In this document: positions 60,762-64,000 of the stretch, piece after piece
How the letters are laid out: each line of letters starts with the position of its first letter
How positions within the stretch are numbered: the stretch's first letter is position 1
Assembly: GCF_040544485.1 (NCBI RefSeq)
Contig: NZ_JBDZDV010000002.1
Span: 310,001-374,000, forward strand
Reading direction: 5' to 3'
Length of the DNA stretch: 64,000 bases
Source: Lacicoccus halitifaciens
Lineage (GTDB): Bacteria > Bacillota > Bacilli > Staphylococcales > Salinicoccaceae
The notes under the pieces: generated by a model
What the model was told of the DNA's origin: nothing
Seen by the model: the letters and a program-made list of their open reading frames with translations, nothing else
Database searches by the model: none
Program-made: the position numbers and the translations under genes

Positions 60762-62213
60762 TTATGTGAGGTGCTGTTCATTGAGCTGGCTGAGTTCTTT
60801 GACGATTTTCCGGCTGTCTTTATTCATTTGGCTGACATAAACGGTATTCCCTTTTTCTTCGAACTTCCTGACGATGGTGTCGACTGCATCGACTGCCGAA
60901 TCATCCCATAGATGGGCGCCTCCAAAATCGAGATGTATATCTTTATCATACTTTTGGAACTCGATTTGTTCAATCGTCGTATCGATGGAAGCGAAAAAGA
61001 TCTGGCCGACGAAGCGGAGTGTGATTGCATCGGCCGTCTCTTCAAGATGCACATCCACTTTTGAAATTTTCGTCGCGAAGAACAATGCACTGAATATGAC
61101 ACCGGCGACGACTCCAATGGCAAGGTTGTCCGTCACGAGGACGATGAGCACCGTGATCACCATAACGAAGGCGTCCGTCCTTGGGGCTTTTGCCATGAAC
61201 CGGAAAGAACCCCAGTCGAATGTGCCGATGGAGACCATGACCATGATGCCTGCTAAGATCGGCATCGGGATCTGCACGACCCATTCCCCAAGGACGATGA
61301 TCATGAACATCAATACGACACCGGCTGTGAATGTCGACAGCCTGGTCGTTGCACCGGATCTCACGTTGATGACCGACTGGCCGATCATTGCACAGCCCCC
61401 CATGCCGCCGAAGAAACCTGTGACGAAGTTCGCGATGCCCTGTCCGCGGGATTCCCTGTTTTTACTGCTGTATGTGTCTGTCGCATTATCGACGATGCGT
61501 GCAGTCAATAAAGTCTCGACAAGCCCCACGACCGCCATGGACAATGAAAAAGGCAGTATGATCATGAGTGTTTCCATGGTGAACGGCACATCCGGGATGA
61601 AGAAGCTCGGAAGCGACCGTTCGATCGTACCGAGGTCGCCGACCGTACCCACATTGGCACCGAAGGCGATATAGATGCCGGTCAGCACCACAAGCGCAAT
61701 CAGCGGTGCCGGAATCTTCTTGAAGAAACGCGGCAATATATATAAAATCAACAATGTAGCGATCAGGTAGATATATGTATCTATCGAGATGCCGAAAATA
61801 TGTTCAAGCTGCGACATGAAGATCATGATGGCCAGTGCATTGACGAAACCGATCATGACAGAGTTCGGGATGAATTTCATCAGCTTCCCGACTTTGAGTA
61901 TGCCGAGTATAATCTGTATGACACCCATCAGAATCGTGGCGGCAAGCAGATAATCGACGCCGTATTCACTGACCAGCGGCACGACCAGGAGTGCGATCGC
62001 CCCTGTCGCTGCGGAAATCATCGCAGGGCGTCCGCCGACGAACGAGATGATCACTGCAATAAGGAATGACGCATACAGTCCGACCATTGGATCGACCCCT
62101 GCAATGATCGAGAAGGCGATGGCTTCCGGAATCAGGGCGAGTGCAACGACGATTCCGGCCATTATATTGGTGCCCGGATCGGTCAGCCACTCCCTTTTAA
62201 ACTTTTCTACCAT
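60762..62213 (-). CDS. SulP-family anion transporter with STAS domain
   Basis: 483 residues. About 10-12 transmembrane helices include the SulP signature GRPAMISAATGAIALLVVPLV and the MGGCAMIGQSVINVRSGATTRLSTF block. A short C-terminal STAS domain (about 390-480) contains DKDIHLDFGGAHLWDDSAVDAVDTI. SulP proteins carry sulfate, bicarbonate or other anions, and the substrate cannot be told from sequence. ATG at 62213; the gene leads the sulP-usp operon. Confidence 0.9.
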   Translation of the reverse strand: MVEKFKREWLTDPGTNIMAGIVVALALIPEAIAFSIIAGVDPMVGLYASFLIAVIISFVGGRPAMISAATGAIALLVVPLVSEYGVDYLLAATILMGVIQIILGILKVGKLMKFIPNSVMIGFVNALAIMIFMSQLEHIFGISIDTYIYLIATLLILYILPRFFKKIPAPLIALVVLTGIYIAFGANVGTVGDLGTIERSLPSFFIPDVPFTMETLMIILPFSLSMAVVGLVETLLTARIVDNATDTYSSKNRESRGQGIANFVTGFFGGMGGCAMIGQSVINVRSGATTRLSTFTAGVVLMFMIIVLGEWVVQIPMPILAGIMVMVSIGTFDWGSFRFMAKAPRTDAFVMVITVLIVLVTDNLAIGVVAGVIFSALFFATKISKVDVHLEETADAITLRFVGQIFFASIDTTIEQIEFQKYDKDIHLDFGGAHLWDDSAVDAVDTIVRKFEEKGNTVYVSQMNKDSRKIVKELSQLNEQHLT

Positions 62214-62343
62214 AATTTAATACACTTCCTACTCTATAAATTGACTAAAGTCATTATAGCAGAAAAGTTTCATATGTATACCCCTTTTTGAGAAAAGCAT
62301 GATGCAGTCATGTTATAATATTGTAAAGACTGGAGGCCTTCCG

Positions 62344-62883
62344 ATGAAATACGGATACATAAGACCTGTTGAATTATATGACGATGTTGAAGGTCAGAAG
62401 AAAAAAATCCTTGAATATACCGGGCATCTGTTCATTGAAGCACATGCCGACAATAAAAAGAGGACGGCACTTGAAGAGCTGCTGGAGACACTGGAGGACG
62501 GCGATGAATTATTTGTCACCGATTTTTGCGTCCTTGCGGATTCAACGAAACAGCTTGTCGATATCATCGACTCATGTATGGATAAATCCGTGAAGATACG
62601 CATACTCAACCCCGATATTCTGGTGGATGCCGGGACTCAGTACAGTTTCCAGAAAATCCTGAACGAAATCTCCAACTTCCAGAGCGATGCCGTGAAGTTC
62701 AGGACACAGTTGGGTGTGAGCAAGGCAATCAAAGACGGCAAAAAGATGGGACGGCCGAGACGGAGCGATGACAATATAAAGAAAGCCGTCGAAATGTACA
62801 TGTCGAAGCAGTATACGCTTGATGAAATCAAGGAGAAAACGAACATCAGCAGAGCGACACTATACAGGCACCTGGAAAGCTGA
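62344..62883 (+). CDS. resolvase-like DNA-binding protein without catalytic residues
   Basis: 179 residues. The N-terminal fold is that of serine recombinases (MKYGYIR..., then EELLETLEDGDELFVTDFCVLADSTKQLVDII) and the C-terminus has a Hin-type helix-turn-helix (MGRPRRSDDNIKKAVEMYMS, then TLDEIKEKTNISRATLYRHL). The catalytic Ser of the R-x-S motif is replaced (IRPVELY), and the Arg-rich DRLGR-type motif is absent (FCVLADS). So strand cleavage is unlikely, and a DNA-binding or regulatory role is inferred. ATG at 62344 follows GGAGGCCTTCCG. Confidence 0.8.
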   Translation: MKYGYIRPVELYDDVEGQKKKILEYTGHLFIEAHADNKKRTALEELLETLEDGDELFVTDFCVLADSTKQLVDIIDSCMDKSVKIRILNPDILVDAGTQYSFQKILNEISNFQSDAVKFRTQLGVSKAIKDGKKMGRPRRSDDNIKKAVEMYMSKQYTLDEIKEKTNISRATLYRHLES

Positions 62884-62914
62884 ACACCATATCAAGACTA
62901 TCGGAAGTGATCGG

Positions 62915-63604
62915 ATGAGCATTAAGAGAAAGAAGATATACGAGGAAATCGTCGATATCATACTGGAAGATATAAAATCAGGTGAGTTGGAACCGGGTGA
63001 CCGGCTGCCCTCCATCACCGACATGGCCAAGGCGCATCAAGTATCTTCAGCTTCTGTCAGGGAAGCCTTGAACAGTCTCCGGGTGATGGATGTCATCGAG
63101 GTAAAGCATGGCCAGGGCTCGTTCATCAAACAGAAGATGCCGCTCGGTTTTGAACAGAATTTTGAAATCATCACACGTGCGGATATAGAAAATCTGCTGG
63201 AACTGAGAAAAATCATAGAAGTGGGATGCGCGAGGACTGCAGCCCGGAAAGTGGATGAGTCAGGACTCGGGAAAATCAAAGCGGCCCTTGATAAAATGCC
63301 GACGGCCCTTGAGAATAATGAACTCGGCGAGCAGGCGGATTATGAATTCCATATCAGCATAGCGGAAGCAACAGGTAATCCCCTCCTGGTCAGCCTGCTT
63401 GAAGATGTCTCGGAAACGATGCTCCGCACGATGAAGGAAACACGGCGGATCTGGCTCTATGAAGGCCATAAATCCATTGAAAAAATTCATAATGAGCATA
63501 AGCTGATCTATGAAGCGATCAGAGCCGGCAGTGATGAAGCGGCTGCCGGCCATATGTACGACCACCTCCAAGGGGTGGAGGAATTATTATTGAAGCATTA
63601 TTGA
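62915..63604 (+). CDS. FadR/LldR-type GntR regulator (FCD domain)
   Basis: 229 residues. The N-terminal GntR winged helix has ELEPGDRLPSITDMAKAHQVSSASVREALNSLR and VKHGQGSFI. The C-terminal FCD domain (about 85-225) has LLELRKIIEVGCARTAARK and DYEFHISIAEATGNPLLVSLLEDV, including the metal-binding Asp and His positions. ATG at 62915 follows GGAAGTGA. It likely represses the adjacent lactate permease through the dyad at 63708-63726. Confidence 0.9.
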   Translation: MSIKRKKIYEEIVDIILEDIKSGELEPGDRLPSITDMAKAHQVSSASVREALNSLRVMDVIEVKHGQGSFIKQKMPLGFEQNFEIITRADIENLLELRKIIEVGCARTAARKVDESGLGKIKAALDKMPTALENNELGEQADYEFHISIAEATGNPLLVSLLEDVSETMLRTMKETRRIWLYEGHKSIEKIHNEHKLIYEAIRAGSDEAAAGHMYDHLQGVEELLLKHY

Positions 63605-63666
63605 AGAGGCCGGGGCCTCTTCTTTCTTATATTTGACTGAAGATTCGTAAAACCTTCCAAAAGCCC

Positions 63667-63695
63667 TTGACAATCAGAAAGCGGTTACATATACT
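63667..63695 (+). promoter_or_regulatory. lctP promoter
   Basis: TTGACA (63667-63672) and TATACT (63690-63695), spaced 17 nt. Confidence 0.78.
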
Positions 63696-63707
63696 GTCGT
63701 TATATCT

Positions 63708-63726
63708 CTAGTCATCAGATGACTAG
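63708..63726. promoter_or_regulatory. GntR/FCD-type operator
   Basis: CTAGTCATC-A-GATGACTAG is a perfect 9+1+9 dyad placed just after the expected transcription start of the permease gene, where a bound repressor would block transcription. Confidence 0.75.
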
Positions 63727-63755
63727 ATGTCATGTGGAACAAAGGGGGAATTTTC

Positions 63756-64000
63756 ATGCTGGTGCTTTTAAGTCTTTTGCCGATCCTATCGATCTTCTTC
63801 TTCCTGGTCATCCTGAGATGGCCGGCTAAGAAAGGGATGCTTTACAGTTTCATCATTACAATCCTGATCGCCTTCTTCGGCTGGCAGATGGGCGTCATTG
63901 AAATCGCGGCGGCCTCTTTCAAAGGGGTGATGACTGCCCTTGAAGTCGGCGTCATAGTATTCGGTGCAGTGCTGCTGCTCAATATGATGAAAGTGAGCGG
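63756..64000 (+). CDS. lctP: L-lactate permease, N-terminal part
   Basis: The first 81 codons are present and the gene runs off the window. Two helices are visible (LLSLLPILSIFFFLVIL and IITILIAFFGWQMGVIE), with ILRWPAKKGM between them and SFKGVMTALEVGVIVFGAVLLLNMM after them. This matches the LctP/LldP family that takes up lactate or glycolate with protons. AAAGGGGGAATTTTC precedes the ATG. The FCD regulator next to it fits lactate control. Confidence 0.87.
   Translation, partial: MLVLLSLLPILSIFFFLVILRWPAKKGMLYSFIITILIAFFGWQMGVIEIAAASFKGVMTALEVGVIVFGAVLLLNMMKVS

Overview
The window looks like chromosome from a moderately GC-rich member of the Staphylococcaceae; a Salinicoccus-like genus is my best guess, from gene order and base composition, not from a database match. 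The left third has the gene order found just clockwise of oriC in staphylococci: hutI, serS behind a T-box, yybS, gdpP, rplI, the replicative helicase dnaB, purA, tRNA-Glu and tRNA-Asp, then walR-walK-walH-walI-walJ and later rlmH. Core genes are rich in G+C for the family, while several accessory stretches (about 24.2-24.8 kb and 49.4-52.3 kb) are clearly AT-rich.

Layout. 1-9.5 kb: translation, replication, c-di-AMP and purine genes, separated by two unrelated tandem-repeat arrays (52-nt and 50-nt periods). 9.6-15.0 kb: the WalRK locus. 15.04-15.75 kb: a dense cluster of DnaA boxes on both sides of a small zinc-ribbon gene. 15.8-19.2 kb: a split ThrE exporter, a GltS-type symporter and rlmH, whose 3' end carries the SCC-type attachment sequence. 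19.4-24.2 kb: a SAM-riboswitch operon (flavin monooxygenase, sodium:solute symporter, 31-residue accessory protein, semialdehyde dehydrogenase). It ends near a second copy of the att core. 24.7-28.3 kb: small membrane and regulatory genes. 28.4-38.6 kb: a Tad/Flp pilus locus with a DUF192 protein and a large LuxR-type regulator. 39.0-48.5 kb: reactive-sulfur genes (rhodaneses, MFS transporter, metal ATPase, cstR, cstA, cstB, tauE) with four CstR-type operators. 48.7-52.8 kb: a 2.9-kb segment bounded by IS21-like inverted repeats, with intact and broken copper-handling genes. 52.9-56.2 kb: a sulfatase and its formylglycine-generating enzyme. 56.4-64 kb: alcohol dehydrogenase, pirin, a second cstB broken by a stop codon, Usp, SulP, a resolvase-like DNA-binding protein, an FCD regulator and the start of a lactate permease.

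The accessory genes share a sulfur/thiol theme: S-box-controlled monooxygenase, sulfatase with activator, SulP transporter, two cstB loci, a CoA-disulfide-reductase remnant and TauE. The most unusual observations are the DnaA-box cluster, the SCC-like att pair around the S-box operon, the inverted-repeat-bounded copper segment with its fused gene remnants, the stop-interrupted cstB paralogue followed by a tauE scrap, and the CpaB-SH3 fusion in the pilus locus.
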